A stretch of 64,000 nt of DNA from Streptomyces sp. NBC_00370 (lineage in GTDB: Bacteria; Actinomycetota; Actinomycetes; Streptomycetales; Streptomycetaceae): positions 5,356,501-5,420,500 of the forward strand of contig NZ_CP107968.1 of the NCBI RefSeq assembly GCF_036084755.1. Reading direction: 5' to 3'. Numbering within the stretch: position 1 is the first letter of the stretch; the number at the start of each line of letters is the position of its first letter. A model generated the notes under the pieces. That model was not told where the DNA came from. It did no database searches and saw only the letters and a list, made by a program, of their open reading frames with translations. Of this stretch, positions 41,699-49,986 are shown in pieces. Made by a program: the position numbers and the translations under genes.

Positions 41699-42790
41699 AT
41701 GCCGAGCCCGAGCGGGGACCGTCCCCAGCACCCACGTGACAACCAGAGCTCCCGCGCGATCGCCTTCGTCGAAAGCCCGGTCCAGCTGTTGAACGTGCTG
41801 GAGTGGGCCGGCGCGAGGCACCGCGGTGAGCAGTTGACCGTCGTCGTCCTCTCGCCCACCGACCCCATGTCGCGTGGCCAGCTCCGCCGGATGGCGGAGC
41901 TGGGCCGCGACGAAGGCTTCACCGTGCGCTGGCAGGAAGCGCGCGGTGGTGCGGGGGCGCCCCTGCGGACCGTACGGGAACTGGCACCCCTGCTGCGCAA
42001 GGCGGACCGGGTCGTGATCGGCGACCCGTTCTCCCGCTACGTGCAGCTGCTGCTGACGCTCGTCAGCGGCAAGCAGCTGACCGTCGTGGACGACGGCACG
42101 GCGACGATCGAGTTCATCGGGCAGGTCGCCCGCGGCGAACGCCTGGTGCGCTGGCACCGGCGCGGCGGCCACCGCGGGCCGCGTGAGCTGGTCCTCGCCC
42201 CGGTCTCGGCCGCGGCCCGCCGTCGGCTCACCCCGTCGGCGGCCCGCTCGGTCGAGGTCTTCACCGCGATGCCCGTCGACAAGGTGCCGCCCGGCATCAC
42301 GGTGACGGTCAACGACTTCGCCTGGACCCGGGCGACCTTCGGGCCGCCCACGGTGCTCGAAGGCGCCGACATGGTCGGCACCTCGCTGGTCGAGACGGGC
42401 GTGGTCGACGCCGGCCAGTACCTCGAAGCGGTCGCGGCGCTGGCCCGCACCCACCACGCGGGCCGCTACTTCGCCCACCGCAGGGAGGGCGTCGACAAGC
42501 TGCACCGGCTGCACGCGGAGACCGGCCTGGAGATCGTCCGCCCGGACCTTCCCCTGGAGCTGATCGCCCGGCGCGGCCCCATCGGCAGCACGGTCCTCAG
42601 CTTCCCCTCCACGGTGGTCCACACCCTCCCGCTGGCCCTCGCCGGCACGGGGGTCAGGGTCGCTGTCTGTGACATCGCACCGGAGTGGCTCAACGACACA
42701 GCGTCACCCCGCGCCCACGGCTTCCTGACGGATGTCACGGGCACGGCACGCGACGTCCACCGGCTGCCCCGGCTGCCGTCACCGGCGTGA
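41699..42790 (+). CDS. Putative GT52/polysialyltransferase-like glycosyltransferase
   Basis: 363 aa. It has the N-terminal VESPVQLLNVLEWA of GT52-type sialyltransferases, the acidic-Gly motif VVDDGTATIEF (about 125-135), and a YFAHRREG segment where HP is usual. SFPSTVVHTLPLAL then matches the late donor loop. Likely uses CMP-nonulosonate. It follows the synthase by 4 bp as the last gene of the operon, so donor synthesis and use are co-expressed. ATG start; no membrane segment. Confidence 0.75.
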   Translation: MPSPSGDRPQHPRDNQSSRAIAFVESPVQLLNVLEWAGARHRGEQLTVVVLSPTDPMSRGQLRRMAELGRDEGFTVRWQEARGGAGAPLRTVRELAPLLRKADRVVIGDPFSRYVQLLLTLVSGKQLTVVDDGTATIEFIGQVARGERLVRWHRRGGHRGPRELVLAPVSAAARRRLTPSAARSVEVFTAMPVDKVPPGITVTVNDFAWTRATFGPPTVLEGADMVGTSLVETGVVDAGQYLEAVAALARTHHAGRYFAHRREGVDKLHRLHAETGLEIVRPDLPLELIARRGPIGSTVLSFPSTVVHTLPLALAGTGVRVAVCDIAPEWLNDTASPRAHGFLTDVTGTARDVHRLPRLPSPA

Positions 42791-42892
42791 TCCGGACAGA
42801 AGGGCCGGGTTTCGTCTGTGTGGCTGAAATTTTGGTGATCGATGGTTGGTTGATCCATGGAGAGAACTACTCTTCAACGGGTGAGCCAGTTG

Positions 42893-44131
42893 ATGTCGCT
42901 TGAGTCAGAAGCCGAACTGCCCGGACAGACCGTGGTGCCCGGGACCAACCTCGCAGGTGCGCTTCCGGAGGCCCTGCGGGCCGAGCTGATCGCGTTCCGG
43001 CGCGACATGCACATGCACCCCGAGCTGGGCAACCAAGAGGTCCGCGCCACCGCCGCGATCAAGGAACGTCTTGAGCGGGCCGGGCTCGCGCCACGCGTGC
43101 TCGCCTGCGGCACCGGCGTCGTCTGCGACATCGGCACGGTCACGGCCGACAGACCCGTACTGGCTCTCCGCGCCGACATCGACGCGCTGCCCATCCCGGA
43201 CACCAAGATCGGCGTCCCGTACCGCTCCACCGTGCCGGACCGGGCGCACGCCTGCGGGCACGACGTACACACCACCGCCGTCCTCGGCGCGGGACTCGTC
43301 CTGGCCGAGCTGGAACGCAAGGGCGAGCTGCCCAGGCCGGTGCGGCTGATCTTCCAACCCGCCGAAGAGGTGCTGCCGGGCGGCGCGGCCGAAGCGATCG
43401 AGTCGCGGGCGCTGGAAGGCGTCGGCCGGATCATCGCCGTGCACTGCGACCCCAAGGTCGACGCCGGCAAGGTCGGGCTGCGTCCTGGCCCCATCACCTC
43501 CGCGTGCGACCGGCTGGAAATCACCCTCGACGGCCCCGGCGGGCACACCGCGCGGCCGCATCTGACCACCGACCTGATCACCGCCGTCGCCAAGGTCGCC
43601 ACCGAGGTGCCCGCGCTGCTGGGCCGCCGCGTCGACGCCCGCTCCGGGCTGGCCGTCACGTGGGGCCGTATCGAGTCGGGCCACACCTGCAACGTCATCC
43701 CGCAGCACGCCGAGCTCTCCGGCACCGTCCGCTGCCTCGACCTGGCGGCCTGGCACGAGGCACCCGACCTGGTGCACGCGGCGATCGACGAGATCGCGGC
43801 GCTGCACGGCGCGAAGACGCAGATCAACTACGTGCGCGGGGTGCCGCCCGTCGTCAACGACCCCGGCGTCACGGAGCTGCTGCGCGCGGCCCAGACCCGG
43901 CGCCGTGGCGCGTCCAGCGTCGAGGACACCGAGCAGAGCCTCGGCGGCGAGGACTTCTCCTGGTACCTGGAGCACGTGCCGGGATCGATGGCGCGCCTCG
44001 GCGTGCGGCCGCCCGGCAAGGGCGCCGGGTACGACCTGCATCGCGGCGATTTCGACGTGGACGAGCACGCGATCCAGGTCGGTGTGGAGCTTTTCACCGC
44101 CGCTGCGTTGATCGACGGCAACCATTTGTAA
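42893..44131 (+). CDS. M20 family metallo-amidohydrolase
   Basis: 412 aa. M20D amidohydrolase of the IAA-amino-acid hydrolase / N-acyl-amino-acid deacetylase type. Metal ligands are in ACGHDVHTTAV, the general base is in FQPAEEVLPGG, and further ligands are in IIAVHCDPKVDAG and GGEDFSWYL. It cleaves an N-acyl amino acid or related amide; the substrate is not predictable. ATG 42893 is chosen because GGGTGA lies 8 nt upstream. In-frame ATG 42857 and GTG 42881 lack a site. It stands just before the nucleoside transporter genes. Confidence 0.85.
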   Translation: MSLESEAELPGQTVVPGTNLAGALPEALRAELIAFRRDMHMHPELGNQEVRATAAIKERLERAGLAPRVLACGTGVVCDIGTVTADRPVLALRADIDALPIPDTKIGVPYRSTVPDRAHACGHDVHTTAVLGAGLVLAELERKGELPRPVRLIFQPAEEVLPGGAAEAIESRALEGVGRIIAVHCDPKVDAGKVGLRPGPITSACDRLEITLDGPGGHTARPHLTTDLITAVAKVATEVPALLGRRVDARSGLAVTWGRIESGHTCNVIPQHAELSGTVRCLDLAAWHEAPDLVHAAIDEIAALHGAKTQINYVRGVPPVVNDPGVTELLRAAQTRRRGASSVEDTEQSLGGEDFSWYLEHVPGSMARLGVRPPGKGAGYDLHRGDFDVDEHAIQVGVELFTAAALIDGNHL

Positions 44132-44197
44132 TCGGCCAGGACACCCGACGTTCGCGACGATCCGATAACGGACTCGGTACAGGTCCTTATCTGACAT

Positions 44198-44213
44198 CTA
44201 CGCGCGTTACGAT
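44198..44213 (+). promoter_or_regulatory. Degenerate CTACGCGCG operator and -10 before the nucleoside-binding protein
   Basis: CTACGCGCGTTA (44198-44209) matches 10 of 12 bases of the palindrome found before the ABC ATPase and add. It overlaps TACGAT (44208-44213), a good -10. Confidence 0.5.
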
Positions 44214-44267
44214 CGCCGCGAAACCAGCGCCGGAAGAGGCGCTTCGGTCAGGTTGAAGGGACCCCTC

Positions 44268-45332
44268 TTGCGCCGGGTAACCAAGTTCGCTTCGGCGGGG
44301 ATCGCCTCCGCCGCGCTCTGTCTGTCCGTCACCGCGTGTGGCAGCACATCGGCCGACAAGGCCAAGGCCGACGAGCCGTCCAGTTCCACCTCCGCCAAGG
44401 GCGGCATCAAGGTCGGTATGGCCTACGACGTCGGCGGCCGCGGAGACCACTCCTTCAACGACTCCGCCGCTCGCGGCCTGGACAAGGCGAAGACGGACTT
44501 CGGCGGCGACATCAAGGAACTGACCGCGAAGACCACCGACACCGAGGCCGACCGGGTCGACCGCCTCTCGCAGCTCGCCGAGGCCGGTTACAACCCCGTC
44601 GTCGGCATCGGCTTCGCCTACGCCAACTCGATGACGAAGGTGGCGGCCAAGTACCCGAACGTCACCTTCGGCATCGTCGACTCGGTCGTCGAGCAGAAGA
44701 ACGTCGACTCGATCGTCTTCACCGAGGAGCAGGGCTCCTACCTCGGCGGTGTCGCCGCCGCGCTGAAGACGAAGAAGGACCACGTCGGCTTCATCGGCGG
44801 TGTCGACGTCCCGCTGATCAAGAAGTTCGAGGCGGGTTACGTCCAGGGTGTCCACGACACCAACCCGAAGATCAAGGTCGACGTCCAGTACCTGTCGCAC
44901 GGCTCCGACACCTCCGGGTTCGCCAGCCCCGACAAGGGCAAGGCCGCCGCCCAGGGCATGCTCGACAAGGGCGCCGACGTGATCTACGCGGCGGCCGGCT
45001 CGTCCGGTTCCGGCTCCATCGAGGCCGTCAACGGCGTCAAGGGAGCCTGGGCGATAGGCGTCGACTCCGACCAGTACAACCAGGCGCAGCTCGCCAAGTA
45101 CAAGAGCTCGATCCTGACCTCCGTCGTCAAGAACGTCGACGTCGGTGTCTACGACCTGATCAAGTCCGTCAAGGACGGCAAGCCGATGGTCGGCACGAAC
45201 ACGTACTCGCTCGCCAAGGGCGGTGTCTCGCTGACCACCAGCGGTAACTTCATCACGGACATCCAGCCCAAGATCGACGAGGCCAAGAAGAAGATCGTCG
45301 ACGGCACGGTCAAGGTCAAGACCACCCCGTGA
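44268..45332 (+). CDS. BMP family nucleoside-binding lipoprotein
   Basis: 354 aa. Lipoprotein signal ending LSVTAC, then a BMP/PnrA-like periplasmic-binding fold: GMAYDVGGRGDHSFNDSA at the start, GIGFAYANSMTKVAAKYPNVTFGIVDS, EEQGSYLGGVAAALKTK, and GVDSDQYNQAQ. It captures nucleosides for the ABC importer encoded next. TTG start at 44268, with AAGGGA 6 nt upstream; the TTG 15 nt earlier overlaps that site. A hairpin follows the stop, so excess binding protein may be made relative to the transporter. Confidence 0.9.
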   Translation: MRRVTKFASAGIASAALCLSVTACGSTSADKAKADEPSSSTSAKGGIKVGMAYDVGGRGDHSFNDSAARGLDKAKTDFGGDIKELTAKTTDTEADRVDRLSQLAEAGYNPVVGIGFAYANSMTKVAAKYPNVTFGIVDSVVEQKNVDSIVFTEEQGSYLGGVAAALKTKKDHVGFIGGVDVPLIKKFEAGYVQGVHDTNPKIKVDVQYLSHGSDTSGFASPDKGKAAAQGMLDKGADVIYAAAGSSGSGSIEAVNGVKGAWAIGVDSDQYNQAQLAKYKSSILTSVVKNVDVGVYDLIKSVKDGKPMVGTNTYSLAKGGVSLTTSGNFITDIQPKIDEAKKKIVDGTVKVKTTP

Positions 45333-45339
45333 TCTGACA

Positions 45340-45366
45340 GGGCGCGGGGTTTCAGGCCCCGCGCCC
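45340..45366 (+). terminator. Partial terminator between binding-protein and ATPase genes
   Basis: GGGCGCGGGG pairs with CCCCGCGCCC (10 bp, 7-base loop) directly after the binding-protein stop. A second stem (GGGCCCGG 45378-45385 with CCGGGCCC 45411-45418) follows. No T-tract. Confidence 0.6.
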
Positions 45367-45440
45367 GACGTGGACATGGGCCCGGTGGAAGGTGCGGACC
45401 TCCCCTCCCGCCGGGCCCTACCCCTTGGTCGTAACGATGT

Positions 45441-45471
45441 GTCAACTCTACGCGCGTAGGCGGGAGTTGAC
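45441..45471. promoter_or_regulatory. Nested palindrome with CTACGCGCGTAG before the ABC ATPase
   Basis: CTACGCGCGTAG (45448-45459) is a perfect 12-bp palindrome. It sits inside outer arms GTCAACTC (45441-45448) and GAGTTGAC (45464-45471). A plausible promoter is TTGGTC (45425-45430), an 18-bp spacer and TACGCG, whose -10 falls in the operator. Confidence 0.65.
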
Positions 45472-45531
45472 GCGCTAGCGTCACCCAACGCCCCCCCGCC
45501 CCAACGCTCCTTCCTCCGAGGAGAGTGCGCC

Positions 45532-47103
45532 ATCAACGCGTCCAGCCCGCCCGCCGTCGAACTGCGCGGCATCACCAAACGCTTCCCCGGTGTCGTCGCC
45601 AACAGCGACATCGACATCACCGTCCGCCGAGGCACCGTCCACGCGCTCTGCGGTGAGAACGGGGCCGGCAAGTCGACCCTGATGAAGATCCTCTACGGCA
45701 TGCAGAAGCCGGACGAGGGCACCATCACCGTCGACGGCAGTCAGGTCACCTTCGGCAGCCCCGCCGACGCCATCGCGCGCGGCATCGGCATGGTGCACCA
45801 GCACTTCATGCTGGCCGACAACCTGACCGTCCTGGAGAACGTCGCTCTCGGCAGCGAGAAGCTCCACGGCATCGGCTCCGCCGCCCGCGCCAAGATCCAG
45901 GAGATCTCGGACGCGTACGGTCTGGGCGTACGCCCCGACGTCCTCGTCGAGGAGCTGGGCGTCGCCGACCGGCAGCGCGTCGAGATCCTCAAGGTGCTCT
46001 ACCGGGGCGCCCACACGCTGATCCTCGACGAGCCGACCGCGGTCCTCGTGCCGCAGGAGGTCGAAGCGCTCTTCGACAACCTGCGCGGACTGAAGTCCGA
46101 AGGCCTCACCGTCATCTTCATCTCCCACAAGCTGGGCGAGGTGCTGTCGGTCGCCGACGAGATCACCGTCATCCGCCGCGGCACCACCGTCGGCACCGCC
46201 GACCCGCGCTCCACCACCTCCAAGCAGCTCGCCGAGCTGATGGTCGGCAGCGAGCTGCCCTCCCCGGAGACGCGCGAGTCGACCGTCACCGACACCCCCA
46301 TGCTGCGGATCCAGGACCTGACGCTCACCGCCACCGACACCGACGGTGTCGTACGGGACGTGCTCGCGGGGATCAGCTTCACCATCCACCAGGGCGAAGT
46401 CCTCGGCGTCGCCGGGGTCGAGGGCAACGGGCAGGCCGAACTGGTCGAGGCGATCATGGGCCTGCGCGACCCGGACGGCGGGGTCATCACCCTCGGCACC
46501 GCCGACATATCCCACGCGCCGACCCGTAAGCGCCGCGAGGCCGGCATCGGCTACATCCCCGAGGACCGCCACCGGCACGGGCTGCTGCTCGAAGCGCCGC
46601 TGTGGGAGAACCGCATCCTCGGCCATGTCACCGAGGCGCCCAGCTCCCGGCACGGACTGCTCGACGGCAAGGCCGCGCGTGCCGACACCGAGCGGATCGT
46701 GCGCGAGTACGACGTACGCACCCCCGGTATCGAGGTCACGGCGGGCTCGCTGTCCGGCGGCAACCAGCAGAAGCTGATCGTCGGCCGCGAGATGAGCCAC
46801 ACCCCCAAGCTGCTGATCGCCGCCCACCCCACGCGCGGCGTGGACGTCGGCGCGCAGGCGCAGATCTGGGACCAGATACGCGCGGCCCGGCGCGAGGGCC
46901 TGGCCGTCCTGCTGATCTCCGCCGACCTGGACGAGCTGATCGGCCTGTCCGACACCCTGCGGGTCATGTACCGCGGCCGCCTGGTCGCCGACGCCGATCC
47001 CGCCACGATCACCCCCGAGGAGCTGGGCTCGGCCATGACGGGCGCCGCGAGCGGCCATCTGGACACGAGCGCCACGAGTGACACCGGGGAGGAGAACCGA
47101 TGA
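45532..47103 (+). CDS. Nucleoside/sugar-type ABC transporter ATPase (two NBDs) with apparent ATC start
   Basis: 523 aa, tandem ATP-binding domains energising nucleoside uptake. The first has Walker A GENGAGKST (about 42-50), a degenerate signature ELGVADRQRVEI and Walker B LILDEPTAVL. The second has a degenerate P-loop region VAGVEGNGQAE, signature LSGGNQQK and IPEDRHRHG. The first in-frame ATG (45682) lies after Walker A and cannot be the start. Between the upstream TAG (45457) and Walker A there is no ATG, GTG or TTG. ATC 45532 sits 8 nt after GAGGAG and gives INASSPPAVELRGITK. Stop overlaps the permease ATG. Confidence 0.88.
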   Translation: MNASSPPAVELRGITKRFPGVVANSDIDITVRRGTVHALCGENGAGKSTLMKILYGMQKPDEGTITVDGSQVTFGSPADAIARGIGMVHQHFMLADNLTVLENVALGSEKLHGIGSAARAKIQEISDAYGLGVRPDVLVEELGVADRQRVEILKVLYRGAHTLILDEPTAVLVPQEVEALFDNLRGLKSEGLTVIFISHKLGEVLSVADEITVIRRGTTVGTADPRSTTSKQLAELMVGSELPSPETRESTVTDTPMLRIQDLTLTATDTDGVVRDVLAGISFTIHQGEVLGVAGVEGNGQAELVEAIMGLRDPDGGVITLGTADISHAPTRKRREAGIGYIPEDRHRHGLLLEAPLWENRILGHVTEAPSSRHGLLDGKAARADTERIVREYDVRTPGIEVTAGSLSGGNQQKLIVGREMSHTPKLLIAAHPTRGVDVGAQAQIWDQIRAARREGLAVLLISADLDELIGLSDTLRVMYRGRLVADADPATITPEELGSAMTGAASGHLDTSATSDTGEENR

Positions 47104-48230
47104 AGAAGACCCTCACCTCCCGGTTCGACAAGGAGCGGCTGGTCCTCGCGGTCGCCGCCCCCGTGCTGGCCCTGGTCGCCGCGCTGATCGTCACCGCGCT
47201 GGTCATCCTCGCCACCGGCAAGAACCCCTTCGACGCCTTCAACGACATGCTGTCCTACGGCTCCGCCAGCGACAGCCAGGTCTACATCCTCAACAAGGCG
47301 ACGACGTACTACCTCGCCGGTGTCGCCGTCGCCATCGGCTTCCGGATGAACCTGTTCAACATCGGGGTCGACGGCCAGTACCGCATCGCTGCCTTCTTCG
47401 CCGCCGTCGTCGGCGCGACCCTGCATCTGCCGGGCATCATCGAGATCATCGTCATCATCCTGGTGGCTATGCTCGTCGGCGCCATGTGGTCGGGCATCGC
47501 CGGCATCCTCAAGACCTCACGCGGGGTCAGCGAAGTCATCTCGACGATCATGCTGAACTCCATCGCCACCGCGGTCATCGCCTATCTGCTCCAGCCGGAA
47601 CGGCTCGGCCGGCTCGACCAGGCGGGCACGCTCGTCTCCACCAAGAGCCTGCCGAAGTCGGCGTGGTTCTTCAGCATCAACACCGGCGCCGCCGGTGAGC
47701 TGTGGGGCTTCATCGTCATCGCCGCCGTCGCCGGGATCGGCTACTGGTTCGTGCTCAGCCGTACCCGCTTCGGGTTCGACCTGCGCGCCGTCGGCCAGTC
47801 GGAGTCGGCAGCCGCGGCCAGCGGTGTCAGTGTCAAGAAGATGATCGTCACCAGCATGCTGCTGTCCGGCGCCATGGCCGGTCTCATCGGCATGCCGACG
47901 CTGCTCAACGACAGCCACCAGTTCAGCAACGACTTCCCGCTCGGCATCGGCTTCACCGGCATCGCCATCGCCCTGCTCGGCCGCAACAACCCGGTCGGTA
48001 TCGCGCTGGCCGCGCTGCTGTGGGGCTATCTGGAGCGCACCACCAACCATCTGGAACTCATCGGCTACGACAAGGAGATCCTCGGCGTGATCCAGGGCGT
48101 CATCGTCCTGTGCGTCGTCATCGCCTACGAAGTCGTACGCCGCTACGGCCTCAAGCGCCAGCAGCAGCGGGTCGGCGCCGAACTCGCAGGCCAGGCAGCC
48201 ACGACCGAGAAGCTGGAGGTGGCGCGATGA
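47100..48230 (+). CDS. Nucleoside ABC transporter permease 1
   Basis: 376-aa BPD_transp_2 permease with eight to ten helices and the family blocks GFRMNLFNIGVDGQYRIAAF and GFDLRAVGQSESAAAASGV (cytoplasmic coupling loop). Pairs with permease 2 to form the channel. ATGA overlaps at both ends join it to the ATPase and the second permease. Confidence 0.93.
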   Translation: MKKTLTSRFDKERLVLAVAAPVLALVAALIVTALVILATGKNPFDAFNDMLSYGSASDSQVYILNKATTYYLAGVAVAIGFRMNLFNIGVDGQYRIAAFFAAVVGATLHLPGIIEIIVIILVAMLVGAMWSGIAGILKTSRGVSEVISTIMLNSIATAVIAYLLQPERLGRLDQAGTLVSTKSLPKSAWFFSINTGAAGELWGFIVIAAVAGIGYWFVLSRTRFGFDLRAVGQSESAAAASGVSVKKMIVTSMLLSGAMAGLIGMPTLLNDSHQFSNDFPLGIGFTGIAIALLGRNNPVGIALAALLWGYLERTTNHLELIGYDKEILGVIQGVIVLCVVIAYEVVRRYGLKRQQQRVGAELAGQAATTEKLEVAR

Positions 48231-49516
48231 CCGCCACGATGACCGAGACCCCGCCTCCCGCGGCCCCGAAGGCACCGGGCGCCGGATCGCGGCGGTCCAA
48301 GCTGTCCTTCTCGCGGATCCTGCTGATCATCGCGGGCGCGCTGATACTGGTCTCCGCCGTCCGGATCCTCACCGGCTCCGACCAGCTCGACTCCGTCGGC
48401 CAGATCAGCGCCGCCCTCGGTCTCGCCGTACCGATCGGCCTCGCCGGCCTCGCCGGTCTCTGGTCCGAGCGTGCGGGCGTGGTCAACATCGGCCTCGAAG
48501 GCATGATGATCCTCGGCACGTTCGGCGCCGGCTGGATCGGCTGGCAGTCCAGCCCCTGGCTCGGACTGCTCGCGGGCGTCGGCTTCGGCGTGCTCGGCGG
48601 TCTGCTGCACGCCGTGGTCACGGTCACCTTCGGTGTCGACCACATCGTCTCCGGTGTGGCGATCAACCTGCTCGCCCTCGGCGTCACCCAGTACCTCGCC
48701 AAGATCTTCTTCAACTCCGGCAAGGCACTGGAGGCGGGCGGCAACCCCAAGCAGTCGCCGCCCGTCGACTCGATCCCGGACGTGACCATCCCCGGGCTCT
48801 CCTCGGGGCTGAACTCGCTCGCCAACCACCACTGGTTCCTGATCTCCGACATCGCCGGCATCCTCGGCGGTCTGATCACCAACCTCTCGGTACTGACGAT
48901 CTTCGCCGCGCTGCTCTTCGTCGTGACCTGGTGGGTGCTCTGGAAGACCCCGTTCGGGCTGCGGCTGCGCTCCTGCGGTGAGAACCCGATCGCGGCCGAG
49001 TCGCTCGGCGTCAACGTGTACTCGTACAAGTACATGGCCGTCGCGATCTCCGGCGGGCTCGCCGGACTCGGCGGGGCGTTCCTCGCGACCGTCCCCTCGC
49101 ACATCTACCTGGAGAACCAGACCGGCGGCCGCGGCTACATCGGTCTCGCCGCGATGATCTTCGGCAACTGGCGGCCGGGCGGACTCGCCATGGGCGCGGG
49201 ACTGTTCGGCTTCTCCGACGCGCTCCAGCTGCGCAACGGCGGTGACACCGTGCACGCGCTGCTGCTCCTGCTGGTGGTGCTGCTCGTGCTGCTCGCCGCG
49301 TGGAAGGCGTACAAGAAGGTCAAGGTCCAGGCCATCGCGAGCGCGGTCATGGCCGCGGTCATCCTGGTCTGGTACCTGCTGACGGATACCGTGCCCGACG
49401 ACTTCGTCGGCGCCACCCCGTACGTCGTCACGCTGCTGGTGCTGTCGCTGTCCGCGCAGCGGCTGCGGATGCCGAAGGCGGACGGGATGCGCTACCGAAG
49501 GGGGCAGGGCCAGTGA
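48227..49516 (+). CDS. Nucleoside ABC transporter permease 2
   Basis: 429-aa BPD_transp_2 permease. A Pro/Ala-rich cytoplasmic N-terminus (about 30 residues) precedes ten or so helices. Family blocks: GLAGLWSERAGVVNIGLEGMM, GLRLRSCGENPIAAESLGVNVYSYKY and RGYIGLAAMIFGNWRPGG. Overlaps permease 1 and the cytidine deaminase gene by 4 nt each, showing one operon for import and first-step catabolism. Confidence 0.93.
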   Translation: MTATMTETPPPAAPKAPGAGSRRSKLSFSRILLIIAGALILVSAVRILTGSDQLDSVGQISAALGLAVPIGLAGLAGLWSERAGVVNIGLEGMMILGTFGAGWIGWQSSPWLGLLAGVGFGVLGGLLHAVVTVTFGVDHIVSGVAINLLALGVTQYLAKIFFNSGKALEAGGNPKQSPPVDSIPDVTIPGLSSGLNSLANHHWFLISDIAGILGGLITNLSVLTIFAALLFVVTWWVLWKTPFGLRLRSCGENPIAAESLGVNVYSYKYMAVAISGGLAGLGGAFLATVPSHIYLENQTGGRGYIGLAAMIFGNWRPGGLAMGAGLFGFSDALQLRNGGDTVHALLLLLVVLLVLLAAWKAYKKVKVQAIASAVMAAVILVWYLLTDTVPDDFVGATPYVVTLLVLSLSAQRLRMPKADGMRYRRGQGQ

Positions 49517-49908
49517 CGGCGGGCGCCGTCGACTGGGACGCCCTGCGCGCGGCCGCGCGGGACGCCAAGTCCCGCGCGTACGCGCCGTACTCCAAGTACC
49601 CCGTCGGTGCGGCCGCGCTGGTCGACGACGGGCGTACGGTCACCGGCTGCAACGTGGAGAACGCCTCGTACGGCATCAGCCTGTGCGCGGAGTGCGGACT
49701 CGTCTCGGCGCTGCTGCTCAGCGGCGGCGGCCGGCTCACCCACTTCACCTGCGTCGACGGGGCCGGCGACGTGCTGGTCCCGTGCGGGCGCTGCCGCCAG
49801 CTGCTGTACGAGTTCGGCGGCCCCGCCCTGGTGCTGGAGACCCCGGCGGGGCTGCGCACCCTCGATCAGATGCTGCCGCAGGCGTTCGGCCCGCAGCATC
49901 TGAACTGA
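49513..49908 (+). CDS. cdd: Cytidine deaminase
   Basis: 131-aa homotetramer-type enzyme converting cytidine or deoxycytidine to uridine forms. Zinc site: CNVENASYG, then CAECG (catalytic Glu) and PCGRCRQ. GTG start overlaps the permease stop as GTGA, so it is translationally coupled to nucleoside uptake. A T-tailed terminator follows. Confidence 0.95.
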   Translation: MTAGAVDWDALRAAARDAKSRAYAPYSKYPVGAAALVDDGRTVTGCNVENASYGISLCAECGLVSALLLSGGGRLTHFTCVDGAGDVLVPCGRCRQLLYEFGGPALVLETPAGLRTLDQMLPQAFGPQHLN

Positions 49909-49916
49909 GACCGGTT

Positions 49917-49945
49917 CCTCCGTCGCCGCGACCCGGCGGCGGAGG
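49917..49945 (+). terminator. Intrinsic terminator after cdd
   Basis: CCTCCGTCGCCG pairs with CGGCGGCGGAGG (12 bp including one G-T) with CTTTT about 10 nt downstream. Some read-through into deoA is likely because no promoter is obvious in the 78-bp gap. Confidence 0.65.
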
Positions 49946-49986
49946 GGCCGCTTTTCCCTGCACGTGTGAATTTCGAAAGGACCGTC

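Noticed and set aside
31635..42790. Interpretation as an antibiotic (NRPS/PKS-type) cluster
   Set aside because: No synthase, carrier or tailoring genes of those types; the transferases and nonulosonate genes point to a wall polymer.
42857..42892. ATG 42857 as start of the M20 amidohydrolase
   Set aside because: No ribosome site, whereas ATG 42893 has GGGTGA at 8 nt.
45525..45527. GTG near the ATPase ribosome site as start codon
   Set aside because: It is out of frame with the ATPase and only 1 nt from the ribosome site.
45682..47103. ABC ATPase starting at ATG 45682
   Set aside because: This start would remove the Walker A motif and 50 residues that are clearly coding.
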